NCBI GenBank assembly: GCA_016490735.1
Contig: JAEMWC010000449.1
Location: 155,001 to 219,000, forward strand
Source of the DNA: Pachyseris speciosa
Taxonomy: Eukaryota > Cnidaria > Anthozoa > Scleractinia > Pachyseridae
Direction of reading: 5' to 3'
DNA: 64,000 bases
Below, piece by piece: positions 1 through 8,991 of the stretch (the stretch's first letter is position 1; each line of letters starts with the position of its first letter). Below the pieces are notes generated by a model, which was not told where the DNA came from, made no database searches, and was given only the letters and a program-made list of their open reading frames with translations. The position numbers were made by a program, and so were the translations under genes.

Positions 1-640
1 CATTGCTAATGACATACAATTAATCCCCATTGAGAAAATATTTTCTAACAGAGACTCAATCCGTAAGGCTATCATCATTGTTCCGGCCTTCTTTCGTTTC
101 GTTTGACATAATTTCACACTAGTGGAGCGCCAATGACCAATGATATCACCAATCATATCACCCTCTTGTCTAGTCAATGACCTTTTTCTTTCTCGTAGTA
201 ATGCCTCATTAGTGTTGGTTGTTTAAGATTGAGTGGAAAGTGACAATGAATTTCACAGAAGTTTTGCACAATCAGGAGCCCATCACTAGGAGCTTATAAC
301 TGCCGTATGTTCCTGTCACGGCGTTTTCACATTCTAACGTTATTCATTATTAAAATTCCATGTTCTAGAATTCCTTCAGCAGATTATTCCATAATTTGAC
401 TCCACGAAAATAAAATCAAAACCTCTTTGTCCAGCTGACAGCCTGCAGCGTGGTACATTCAAATCTGTCGATCTTCTTGTATTTCGGCTATGAACCGTCG
501 AGAGCCTTAAGTGAAATAAAGTTAATTGCTAGGGGTCTTGAGTGTTCTTAATTGTGGGCCCATTTGTTCAGTTTTGATCGAAAACTGATGGCCTGGCCAG
601 AAAATAAAATAGCTGAACAGTTTTGATTCAAAGATAATTC
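1..640. other. non-coding, nothing recognised
   Basis: AT-rich sequence with no convincing ORF, repeat boundary or RNA gene. It is the left flank of the Mutator-like element that starts at 650. Confidence 0.5.
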
Positions 641-844
641 AATCGACATTAGCCTACGTGTAGCCGTACCCAACCCCCGAGGAAAAACGGGAGGAGGGAA
701 CGTCTACGAAAACTTGAAACCAATCGTGTTATGTGACGTCACAGTAATTCATGCAAGTTATGAAAATAAAATATATTTTCTGCGGAAGTGCGTATGTTTA
801 CACGCTTAGACAAAAGTCAAAGGCCGCGTAATGAAAAGGATTAC

Positions 845-1020
845 GAGCGATTTTTGGTCAAAAGCAAGAAAACAATCTTTGATGTCAACATCGCTCTCGC
901 AAATTCTTCGTTTACATAAGCGTACTATCAGCGAGCGATTTTTGGTCAAAAGCAAGAAAACAATCTTTGATGTAAACATCGCTCTCGCAAATTCTTCGTT
1001 TACATAAGCGTACTATCAGC
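845..1020. repeat. 88-bp tandem duplication
   Basis: Two head-to-tail copies (845-932 and 933-1020) begin GAGCGATTTTTGG and end ACTATCAGC. I noticed only one difference (GATGTCAAC versus GATGTAAAC). The near identity suggests a recent duplication inside the MULE. Confidence 0.85.
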
Positions 1021-1175
1021 TTAAATTTGCTGGCAGACAAATTTATTAGAAATAATTACGTAGCAAGTTTGGAGAAAGTTAGCCTTGTTTTCCAGCCGAA
1101 GGAACCGCTATCAGAAAGCGTAAATTTGAACAATCTGCACGTCCCTTCATTACCGTTTCGTTATTCATACACGTG

Positions 1176-1640
1176 CTAATATTCACCAGTCATGACTCGT
1201 TCGATGATATGATCTTCCGAATCTTTGGCTAGCGCGATCGTTTTCAATCCCAGATCATTCAGATGTTGGACCTGATCTTCCATGAGCGCTGTCAGAGGTG
1301 ACACGATGAAAATAGTACACGGTTTCTTCCAAAGAAGCGATGCGATCACTAGCTGGCATCGGCTGAAATTTAATAGCTTTTCCATAGCCAGTTGGCAATG
1401 AAACACGGACAGTCTTTCCATCAAAAAAACAAAGCTATGGCCTTTTGTTGCTCTTCGGGGAATTTCTGTAATCCAAAAGTCTCGCAAACCTCATATATAG
1501 CTGCGTTAAACTCCACTTTAGTTTGTGTGGCTTCCGACACTCCGACCGCCATATTTCAAGTTTCTTCACCAACGCGCAAGATCCGTTTCGGCCAATCAGT
1601 GTTCTCGAAAGTATTGATCAATGCGATTAACCTATGAGAA
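1176..1640 (-). pseudogene. RecQ-family helicase N-terminal fragment, broken
   Basis: The minus strand has an opening stretch containing EVCETFGLQKFPEEQQKAI, resembling the start of a RecQ helicase domain. After frameshifts come IFIVSPLTALMEDQV (helicase motif Ia region) and LNDLGLKTIALA. The Walker A region lies between them in a shifted frame and is not intact. No downstream DEAH box or helicase C domain is present, so it cannot be an active enzyme. It sits wholly inside the MULE and looks like a captured or inherited fragment. Confidence 0.65.
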
Positions 1641-1766
1641 ACCATTATATATTTTCATGCAAAAGAGTGACGTCACATAACACGATTCGTGTCAGGTTTT
1701 CGTAGACGTTCCCTCCTCCAGTTTTTCCTCGGGGTGGGTACGACTACACGTAGGCTAAATCGACAT

Positions 1767-2354
1767 ATGCAAACTCAAGAATGTTTATTTAGCCGCGGAA
1801 GATTAAAAACACCTCAACTTTGAGCTGCAGTGAGTTAGAAGCTTTTTAATATGATAAGCACTAAACGCGATAAACTGTTTACATTCCATTTACCAAATGT
1901 TCAGTTGATTGCACGACATACTGATAAGTGCAAGGAACATAGTGTCAACATATTTGGTGGAAAGATGTAAACGGTAGTAGGAGTAATTTGCACACTGGAT
2001 AAAGCTCCGAATATTGGGAGACCAAACTATGGCTTAAAAAAATATCATATTTGAACCACACCAGGAAAGTATATTAGCCTGCCACAAAGATCTATCTAGA
2101 GCGGCATTTCTTTGTTTCGCTTTTTTTTCTTTTGCAATTTATTCCCTAATGGGTTCCTCTGGCAAGATCAATATTTTTTGACTAAAAAAAGCGGTCTCGG
2201 TATAATGCGTTTGTATGGGCGAACAACATGTAACCAATCGGAGGCTTCTGCGAAGTTCGCTCGTGTGATGCATGATATTCTTACTGGCGCCACACCGTTT
2301 GAAACGGAGATGGCATTACCCAATATTAATCAGTTAATTAATATAATTCTTTCT
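1767..2354. other. non-coding, nothing recognised
   Basis: AT-rich spacer. An 85-codon plus-strand ORF at 2112-2369 has a phenylalanine-rich low-complexity start and resembles nothing I know. Confidence 0.4.
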
Positions 2355-2526
2355 GTGAATGATATATGAAATGAATCATATATGAACTGCGGAAATGAAA
2401 TCAAATGAAGAATGATCCTCGCAGTTGTGAACGCAAATGAATTTATGCAATTGCGAAAAGAAGCCTGAAAAAAATTCAGGACTTCAACGGGGTTTGAACC
2501 CGTGACCTCGCGATTACCGGTGCAAT

Positions 2527-2556
<30 letters not shown>
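2355..2556 (-). mobile_element. tRNA-derived SINE
   Basis: On the minus strand a tRNA-like head (2479-2552) has A-box TAGCTCAGTTGG and B-box GGGTTCAAACC, and its outer ends pair almost like an acceptor stem (GGCTTCA with TGAAGTC). The anticodon arm does not fold with a 7-nt loop, so this is not a tRNA gene. The tail runs through CTGAATTTTTTTCAGG and an AT-rich body with ATATATGATTCATTTC. The same family recurs at 35850-37345. Confidence 0.7.
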
Positions 2557-2560
<4 letters not shown>

Positions 2561-2582
2561 CAGTGGCTTCATAGCTCAGTTG
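2535..2582. repeat. 48-bp perfect palindrome
   Basis: The arms CAACTGAGCTATGAAGCCAC and its complement meet at TGACGTCA with no spacer. It is formed by the SINE head facing a truncated second SINE head. Confidence 0.9.
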
Positions 2583-2672
2583 TCTTCATTTGATAATTCT
2601 TTCTAATCGTTGAAACTTAATTTCAATTGTTGCAACCATAAATGCTATTTCAACGTCCTCCAAACTGACAAT

Positions 2673-4044
2673 AGGGAGCTTTAGCAGCTAGGACGGCGAC
2701 GGCAACGAAAACGTTGTTTCAAAATGTAACTTTTTTGTTTTTGTAACTCTTTCGCGATAATTCCAATTTGTTTAACTTGAAAAATGCTGGAGAACTATTC
2801 AGGGACTGTATTACTAAGAACGGCGTTAAAATAAGGAAAAAGAAAGAAAAATTTACCGTCATGAGCTCACGTTCTCTAGAAAACCTAAAATTGGGTCATT
2901 TCACGTTGTCCTTTTGTTGAGGAGGGCAAAGAAATGTACCAAAATGTAAAACGCACGTACATAGCGATTGTTTTTGCTAATTAACCCATTGGCACCCGTG
3001 CCGGCCAAAACCGGCCGTAAAAAACTCCCATGCTTCAAAACATTGCAACTTTCTCAATCGCACGAATATTGCCTTAACTGTTAGTTGTGAGCACGAAATG
3101 GAATGCCCTTTAAATTTGGATATCCAATAAATGCAAGAAACGTAGCGATTTTTACCAAATATGGCCTTTTGAGTTTGGACAAGAACGAAACTGGCCGTTT
3201 TTAACGTCAAAGAGAAACAACAAAAATGCCCCTTTTTGCCTTCATGTTTTATAGGGAAATCATCGTCCAAAAACCAAAATTCAACCATCATAACGAAATT
3301 CAGTCCTTTTTCTAGCTTAGAAATGACTTTTTTTGTTCATATTCTTCTCCCGAGCGTAGATACAGCCTTTTGTTCCAGTGCATTCGGGCCTTCCCGACAT
3401 TTTCAACATCTTGAGCGCATTGCATGCTGGGAACTAACGAGAATTTTGGACAGCGCCCGTTCCTTCCCCCAATTCTTTCACATAGCCACTCCGACCTACC
3501 GCCAAAATTTCCTGCTCGTGGTCATCTTCAGGACATAGAAATTCCAAAATATGTGGCGGTAGGTCGAGAAATTCATCAATAGTCGAGTCCCAAAGGTACT
3601 AAGTGTTCGACCGGCCAAATTCCCAGTTCGTCGAGTAACAAGCCAAATTCAACAACAAAGTACATCACCTTGCTCGATTCTTTGAGAAAGTGGACTCTTA
3701 GCTACCGTCACGCTTAATGATGCTCATCAGGCAGCCGCTAAAGATGAAAAATGGCTGTAAATTTAGCAGAAATCGCAAGCAAACCGAACTTGGGCCATTG
3801 TTGTCGCTTCACGCATAAAAAATAGCTACGTCAAAATGACGTTTTCAGAAACCTTGAGCCTCCAGTGGCTTAGGACAGCACCACTTTTCCCTGGTAGTTC
3901 AAATAAAGAGTCCCGAATTGCTATTCATCGTTTATAGGTGGAAAATCACTCCGAAAATGTAAAAACCTGCGGTAGTCAATGGGTTAAACTCATTGTTTTG
4001 TGGCGTTCTCGTTGCCGTTGCCGTCCTCGTTGCTAAAGCTCCCT
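2673..4044. mobile_element. MITE family A, copy 1 (interrupted)
   Basis: TIRs are AGGGAGCTTTAGCA at the left and TGCTAAAGCTCCCT at the right, flanked by a 3-bp duplication AAT (2670-2672 and 4045-4047). Subterminal sequence is rich in GACGGCAACG. Other copies lie at 44906-45284 and 63013-63378. A piggyBac-type MITE sits inside this copy. A 3-bp duplication fits a PIF/Harbinger-type transposase, but that is not diagnostic. No coding capacity. Confidence 0.75.
2985..3983. mobile_element. piggyBac-type MITE, copy 1 (nested)
   Basis: This 999-bp element starts CCCATTGGCACCCG, ends GTAGTCAATGGG, and is flanked on both sides by TTAA (2981-2984 and 3984-3987), the piggyBac target site. It lies in the centre of MITE A. 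A close second copy is at 56529-57541. The 104- and 100-codon ORFs here are conserved between copies only because the DNA is, and show no protein family. Confidence 0.8.
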
Positions 4045-4047
4045 AAT

Positions 4048-4520
4048 GCCCCCAAGCGCGGGTCCTATCCTGGAGGCATGTTAATCAGCTACGAAGAAAT
4101 TAAAATGCTAGGCAGGGAAGGAGAGGGAAGGGGGGGAAGGGAAGGGAAGGGTGAATGGGAAGAACATTTGATGTGCGGATGAGAGTTTCCCCGTGTCTTT
4201 GATCCACCAGACTAACTGAATGCCTACGAATGCAAACACATTTTAAACAGAAAGAAAGAGAGAAAAAAAAAAAAAAAAGAAAAAAAAAAAAAAAAACGAA
4301 GAACACAATCTACCCTTCGAGCAGTTAAATTCGTTATCAACAACATCAACGACAACAACAACTTTATTACACGTTCTTTGCAATAAAAACCAATAGTTTG
4401 TCCCGCCAATAGCTACAACGCTAATCGGGGCGGGACAAGACCACCAAAGCTAAGATAAATAACAAGAAGGTGACAAAAAGATGGACTAAAGCTAAACTGA
4501 AAAACAGGAAGATATGCTAA
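4048..4520. other. non-coding spacer with purine and poly-A tracts
   Basis: Contains a G/A-rich tract (about 4110-4150) and a poly-A stretch (about 4262-4296), followed by AT-rich sequence up to the mini-Polinton duplication. No gene recognised. Confidence 0.5.
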
Positions 4521-4526
4521 AAAGAG

Positions 4527-5526
4527 AGTAGTGTATTAGGCACCGGAGACTCCGTTTTTTTGCGGTGGTTTCTCATTAAATTTGCGGTGGAATACATTAA
4601 TGTCGATGACGTAATTATAGTGGATGTATTCCTTTACACAACAGAGACAGTGGATGAATTCCTTAGGATAATAACAGTGGATGTATTCCTTTACATATAA
4701 ATAGAGACAGTGGATGAATTCCTTCGCAACCTCTCGCTGATGTTTGCTAAAGTTTTTTTTTTTTAACTATACAAAGACGGTAGTCGTCACGTTATTAATG
4801 TGATAATGGTTAATTGAAAACTCTATTGTTTCCGAACCCATAAAAGCGCGTTCTGTGCCGAACACATCATTCATAAACGTCTATCGGTCGAGTTATTTCC
4901 TTGGTGAGGTGTTTCCAAACATGCAAGTCAAATCAAACGCTAATGTTGTAACTTAGTTGAAAGCATTAAAATACAGGAACTTATTTGTTGTGTGGCAACA
5001 AAACTGATCCATCTATTCGAAAAACCGCTTGGCTCTGACTGTTCTTTTATTAAGCGGTAGTTCCGTTCACACAACCAAAACACACACATGACAGAAATTT
5101 TAACCGAAAACTGCGTTCTCTTCTTTCTCAATACTGAAAACCCCGATACTATCTGACCTCTCAACTTTTTTTCGTTTTCGATCCGCTCCGTTAGTCACGC
5201 ACGCGTTATGCAAAACGGATCTCAGCTCTTCTCTCAACCCTATATTTACATACAAACTCTAAAGTAAAAAAGCCCATGGGAGAACCTTCTACCATTCAAC
5301 AACAACAATGGACGTTCGGAGCGCTTAATTTTCAACACGCGACTAATATGAATTACACGTTTCTTGAGAGACAAACATAAACTTTATTGCCTTTTCTCAG
5401 CGAATGCAAAAACAATACAGAAAAAGATTTGAAATGAATAAAAATACATTCATTGACAACGAAAGCTCCAACAACTACGAAATGCTTAGCACAAAATATC
5501 AGGAAATAAGGATGCAATCAATCGTC
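4527..5526 (+). repeat. mini-Polinton left terminal inverted repeat
   Basis: About 1,000 bp starting AGTAGTGTATTAGGCACCGG, matching 8983-9983 in inverse orientation. I found one substitution (near 4612) and one homopolymer length change (the T run at 4554-4561). At 4617-4726 it holds tandem units alternating GTGGATGTATTCCTTTACA and AGTGGATGAATTCCTT. The inner edge stops 6 bp short of the ATPase stop codon. Confidence 0.92.
5383..5388 (-). terminator. poly(A) signal for ATPase gene
   Basis: AATAAA on the minus strand, about 145 bp past the ATPase stop codon and inside the left TIR. Its mirror at 9121-9126 serves the plus-strand genes, so one TIR sequence supplies 3' ends for both arms. Confidence 0.6.
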
Positions 5527-5532
5527 CTCTTG

Positions 5533-6915
5533 TTATTTGGAATACTTGTAAGGTGACTTCCTGTGTAAACGTCGAGATCGTCTTGAAAGCTTCTTCGGTT
5601 CATCGTCCATGTAATTTACAAATTTTAATTGTGGGCGTTTACGCTTTCTTGCTGGCGACAGCGTTTCGACTGTGGGAGGAGGTGTCAAGATCGACGGAGG
5701 GAGGGAGGGAGGTGCGGGCGTGGAGGTTTCTATGGTAGATAAGGGCTGTGGGGCTGGTTCCTTTACCGTTAGTTCAAGTGCTGGCGCTTGACCTGGAGTT
5801 GGTCGCACTGTTGGCAAATTGTTTACCATAGCCTCGTTAGAAATGTATTCCCGCCCTTGAGGTTGAGGCAGAATTGTTGCTTCAGGTGTTAAGGAATTGA
5901 ATTGGTGTTTATATGCTAAAAACTTGTTTTGCAACTGCATGTACTGCCTCGCTCTTTCGTCGTCTCCAAGGTTTGTACGATACAAAAGGTTATCCATATT
6001 ATTCTGAATGCGCTGCATCTCCGGAATTACCGGGGGAACCATCTGGGTTTGCTGCTTGAGATACTGGAGCAGTTCCTTGGAAATGTTACTCTCTTCGAAC
6101 GCTTTGTCGAATCTTTCTTCGCCTGGTAATACATTTGTTCGCAATCTGCAACTATCTGGAGTCGTTGGCTTGAGATCAACAAAAAGATACCCAAACGGTC
6201 TTCTCACCGCTTCTTCGTACTCTTTTAAAAACAAAGCAGTTTGTCTTGGGTACATTTGTTTGGCTAAAGTCAAAATCTGCAGTTTATCCCGAGGATTCTT
6301 GAAAAGGACCAAGTAATGACTGTTTAAGCTGATGCTTCGGTTGCCTTTGCCTTGGTGAAACAGATTTTGTACAATGTAAATAACGCTCAGGTTTCGATGA
6401 TGGGATCCTTTTGTAAACAGGTTTACGATCCGATTATCACTTCCTGCTTCAATCATTTGGTCGTCGATGACAATCAAGTTGCGTATGTTGATATCCAAAT
6501 AGGAATCATTGTCTAGAGAAGGCGGAATCCCCTTGACAAATTCGATTGTCGGTATCACCATCAATAACTGGGTGTAAGCGGGTTGCCACTGTGAATAACA
6601 CCAGATTATTCTCTCCGGTGGCTGATCGATCACGGTTTGAGCTTGTTGCAAGAGTGATTGCACCCAGAACGTTTTTCCCGAGCCAGTCATCCCTGCAACC
6701 ATGCAGGTAAATGGGTGAAGCATTTGAAACCGCCGACACTTTTCTTGAGACATCGGTATAACTGGAGCGAAACCGGAATAATTATTGTGTTTACTGTTCA
6801 TGTGTCTTTGCATACTATCTTTTCTGGAAAAAACCTTTTGACAAACAGGACAGGACCAACTCATGTCAACTGAATCGAAGCTTAACATCAACTGACAAAA
6901 TGTGTCATGTTTCAC
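5533..6915 (-). CDS. packaging-type ATPase with N-terminal C2H2 zinc finger
   Basis: A 460-residue protein. Residues 22-43 form a C2H2 finger (CPVC...HMNSKH, spacing C-X2-C-X12-H-X4-H). A P-loop follows at 75-82 (GMTGSGKT), and a hydrophobic strand with two acids at 147-152 (LIVIDD) serves as Walker B. VIYIVQNLF at 178-186 fits a sensor strand. This order resembles the A32/FtsK-HerA-like ATPases that pump DNA into capsids in Polintons and large DNA viruses. The C-terminal 120 residues are proline-rich and basic, ending with an arginine/lysine tail, possibly for nuclear import or DNA binding. A TATATAA just upstream of the first Met makes Met18 (6864), directly before the finger, a plausible real start. 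The frame is intact. Packaging as its role is inference. Confidence 0.8.
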   Translation of the reverse strand: MKHDTFCQLMLSFDSVDMSWSCPVCQKVFSRKDSMQRHMNSKHNNYSGFAPVIPMSQEKCRRFQMLHPFTCMVAGMTGSGKTFWVQSLLQQAQTVIDQPPERIIWCYSQWQPAYTQLLMVIPTIEFVKGIPPSLDNDSYLDINIRNLIVIDDQMIEAGSDNRIVNLFTKGSHHRNLSVIYIVQNLFHQGKGNRSISLNSHYLVLFKNPRDKLQILTLAKQMYPRQTALFLKEYEEAVRRPFGYLFVDLKPTTPDSCRLRTNVLPGEERFDKAFEESNISKELLQYLKQQTQMVPPVIPEMQRIQNNMDNLLYRTNLGDDERARQYMQLQNKFLAYKHQFNSLTPEATILPQPQGREYISNEAMVNNLPTVRPTPGQAPALELTVKEPAPQPLSTIETSTPAPPSLPPSILTPPPTVETLSPARKRKRPQLKFVNYMDDEPKKLSRRSRRLHRKSPYKYSK

Positions 6916-7320
6916 AATTATATAGGCTTCAGCACAAAAATTCTTTTGTTTACCACCACCACCACCACAATTCTATTGTTTACCACCACCACCACCACCA
7001 CCACAATTCTATTGTTTACCACCACCACCACCACCACCACCACCACAATTCTATTGTTTACCACCACCACCACCACCACCACAATTCTATTGTTTACCAC
7101 GACCGCCACCACCGCCGCCGCCGCCACCACCACCACCACCACCACCACCACAATTCTTTTGTTTTCCCTCCTCCTCCTCAATTCTTTTGTTTTCCCTCCT
7201 CCTCCTCAATTCTTTTGCTCTATCACTATATTGAAATCAATATAAAGCGAGACACTGGAGAAAGTATGTCATTCGAGTTTGGGAAAGTGTTGCTTACACT
7301 TCATTTTCGTCAGAGTAGAA
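6916..7320. promoter_or_regulatory. central divergent promoter region of the mini-Polinton
   Basis: The 405 bp between the outward-reading ATPase and minor-virion genes hold TATATAA on minus (about 6919-6925) and TATAAAG on plus (7241-7247, 80 bp before the next ATG), with a long CAC microsatellite between. The arrangement suggests two back-to-back promoters. Confidence 0.5.
6951..7214. repeat. (CAC)n minisatellite with TTCTATTGTTTAC spacers
   Basis: Blocks of CAC triplets are separated by a recurring AATTCTATTGTTTAC unit (five or six repeats), then two TTTTCCCTCCTCCTCCTC units. Long histidine- or threonine-rich ORFs across it are low-complexity artefacts. Confidence 0.9.
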
Positions 7321-7746
7321 ATGAAGAAACTTTACATTCCAAATACCAAGTTGTATGAAGATTGTTATCTAAACCAAGCTAAGCAAAAAGGAGGTAATTT
7401 ACCGGATTTCCACGGATCCCGATTTCAGCAGGGATATGGCTTAGGTTCCATATTTAAAGGTTTGTTTCGTTGGGCGATGCCTCATTTACAACAAGGTGCT
7501 AAGGTACTCGGCAAAAAGGCACTGCAAACAGGTGCTCAAGTGGCTCAAGATGTTCTTGATGGAGATCATGTTAACACAGCGCTTGCAAAGCGAAGTAGAG
7601 AAGCTATTGGTGATCTAGTATCTCAGGCTGGGAGTGGTCAGAGTTCTACAAAAAGAAAAGTGCAGTTTCGTTGTTTACCTCCAGGGAAGAAACGAAAAAC
7701 AGTTGTGTTGGATCAAGACCAAGACGACTTTGAACTTTGGTCGTAA
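7321..7746 (+). CDS. small basic virion-like protein (Polinton PX / adenovirus core-like)
   Basis: A 141-residue protein starting MKKLYIPN; the in-frame ATG 42 bp upstream lacks the conserved start. A Gly-rich motif (GYGLGSIFKGLFRW, residues 39-52) precedes an amphipathic helical stretch to about residue 98 (AKVLGKKALQTGAQVAQDVL). A basic tail then carries two KRK/KKRK clusters that look like nuclear-localisation signals. This pattern resembles small minor capsid or core proteins of Polintons and adintoviruses, remembered and not searched. The frame is intact. It is the first gene of the plus arm, followed 53 bp later by the next. Confidence 0.6.
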   Translation: MKKLYIPNTKLYEDCYLNQAKQKGGNLPDFHGSRFQQGYGLGSIFKGLFRWAMPHLQQGAKVLGKKALQTGAQVAQDVLDGDHVNTALAKRSREAIGDLVSQAGSGQSSTKRKVQFRCLPPGKKRKTVVLDQDQDDFELWS

Positions 7747-7799
7747 ATTAAGCTGGGCTCTCCATAAAATACTGGCGCCTACTATCCTTAATTCATTCT

Positions 7800-8132
7800 A
7801 TGACCATGTCTCGAGTAGTAAAGAACAATCGCGGTTTCCTTGAAATCTTAACTTGTTGCCCTGAACATCAGCGTCAGTTTCTCCTAGAAACAGCCACTCC
7901 ACAACAGATGCACGCATTAGTGCAAATTATTTATAATGTGCTTCGTGGAAATATTCCAGTCTCTGAAGAAGATAAGCGTAAAATGATTCCATTCAAGGAT
8001 GCCATTCTTAATCTTGCTGAGCCAAGTATTCCTTACAAGACAAAGAAGCAAACCCTTGCTCAAGAGGGTGGAGGCTTTATTCAAGATTTGTTGATACCAG
8101 TTGTAACTAGCTTTGGGCCCCTTATGTTATAA
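7800..8132 (+). CDS. small helical Polinton-associated protein
   Basis: A 110-residue protein (108 if the second Met at 7806 is used). The N-terminal half is helical with CPEHQRQFLLETATPQQMHA, the middle reads NVLRGNIPVSEEDKRKM, and the tail is glycine-rich then hydrophobic (GGGFIQDLLIPVVTSFGPLM), possibly membrane- or capsid-inserting. I recall similar short proteins scattered through cnidarian genomes beside Polinton ATPases, but their function is unknown to me. The frame is intact. Confidence 0.55.
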   Translation: MTMSRVVKNNRGFLEILTCCPEHQRQFLLETATPQQMHALVQIIYNVLRGNIPVSEEDKRKMIPFKDAILNLAEPSIPYKTKKQTLAQEGGGFIQDLLIPVVTSFGPLML

Positions 8133-8195
8133 AAAATCGCGAACTACTTTGTAGTGTGTTCAGTTGGTTCTTGTCGTTAGCGAGTGCTGGTCAAT

Positions 8196-8698
8196 ATGAT
8201 GAAGAGAAAGGTCGATTGGGATCAAGAGGAAGAGAGTGATTATGAGGACACTAACACAAGTGAAGAGGAAAGTGATGACGAGAACCTCGAATTAAAGATG
8301 TTTTAGAAGGACTTTCCCAAGCCGTTTCCAGACAACAAGCCTCCGATTTATTACACAGCATGGCGGCTTCCAAGGACATCTTGTTTTGGACACCTCATGG
8401 ACAGTTACTTCGAAACCAGAGAATAATACCAGTGACCAACATCTCAGAGCTGGTTGAATATGTGTTACTCCCTTATAACGATGATGTTGCGAAACCCCGT
8501 GCCCTCAAAACATTTATAGACGAGTTGGTAGAGTTAGGAATTAATAAACGTTATATAAAGAATAAGAAAACTTTGGCTGAGCTTATGGAAAAAGAACGAG
8601 CCTATCGAGATAAACTGGACGGTGAGGCTAGTGATGAAGAAATGGCTGCCGAAAGCAGTGATGTTGAAGATGACAGCGAGACCGAAAACTCTGATTAA
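8196..8698 (+). pseudogene. acidic protein with WTPHGQLLRN core, split by a frameshift
   Basis: A first ORF (8196-8306, 36 codons) starts MMKRKVDW and is very acidic. A second ORF in a different frame carries the core FWTPHGQLLRNQRIIPVTN, then a helical segment (LVELGINKRYIKNKKT) and an acidic Ser/Glu/Asp tail ending at 8698. The second frame is already open upstream of its ATG (8360), back to about 8279, overlapping the end of the first ORF. Together they look like one gene broken by a single-base frameshift near 8280-8300. A short intron is a less likely explanation. Function unknown; in this family the core is usually preceded by an acidic leader (recalled, not searched). Confidence 0.5.
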
Positions 8699-8799
8699 GA
8701 CGTTGAATGTTCTGAAGAGAGCGCTAGTCCAGAGATTTTGTCTCAAGGAAAAGGCTCTTCTACCATTGTAACGGAGAAAATATCTACCAAACTGCAGTA

Positions 8800-8991
8800 G
8801 TGAAATGCCCTAGATGCCACTGGCATGATGGTTATAAGATTTGTCCGATTTGCGCATACAAAATTCCTGTTGATCGTAAACACTCGACCGATGGATTTAT
8901 TTGCTGCACTGATTGTCACGCAGTGAAACACATTGATTCCGAAACGTTTAAGAAGAGTGATTATCCTCCGAGCGAAGATGAAGACGATTGA
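8800..8991 (+). CDS. small zinc-ribbon protein of the mini-Polinton
   Basis: A 63-residue reading with four CXXC-like pairs: CPRC and CPIC near the start, then CCTDC. This is a zinc-ribbon pattern, with an acidic end (SEDEDD). The first codon is GTG, and no ATG exists between it and the preceding in-frame stop (8725-8727), so the true start is missing, spliced from another exon or mutated. The last codons and stop sit on the inner edge of the right TIR (8983). Possible roles are transcription or DNA binding; unassigned. Confidence 0.45.
   Translation: MKCPRCHWHDGYKICPICAYKIPVDRKHSTDGFICCTDCHAVKHIDSETFKKSDYPPSEDEDD

Larger units (their letters stand above)
650..1757. mobile_element. Mutator-like (MULE) non-autonomous element 1 with RecQ fragment
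   Basis: The ends are inverted repeats of roughly 95 bp that begin TAGCCTACGTGTAG and run inward past GAGGAGGGAACGTCTACG to TGACGTCAC. A perfect 9-bp direct repeat AATCGACAT flanks the element at 641-649 and 1758-1766. Long TIRs plus a 9-bp target-site duplication are the Mutator hallmark (established knowledge). Inside are an 88-bp tandem duplication and a broken RecQ-helicase segment on the minus strand; no transposase is visible. A second MULE at 51983-53532 starts with the same TAGCCT and also holds a RecQ piece. The superfamily call is inference from structure. Merlin (8-9 bp duplications) is the main alternative. Confidence 0.8.

Noticed and set aside
2479..2552. A tRNA gene
   Set aside because: The A and B boxes and acceptor pairing are present, but the anticodon arm does not form a 7-nt loop and the sequence continues into a SINE body.
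2977..3538. Overlapping 104- and 100-codon ORFs repeated at 56494-57079
   Set aside because: They are preserved only because both are copies of the same piggyBac-type MITE, and they differ by frame changes at the ends.
4940..5164. 74-codon ORF identical in both Polinton TIRs (also 9345-9569)
   Set aside because: Identity follows from the TIR DNA identity. No domain is recognisable, so conservation says nothing about coding.
6900..7358. Histidine-, threonine- and valine-rich ORFs on both strands
   Set aside because: They are translations of the CAC microsatellite in several frames and have no unique sequence.
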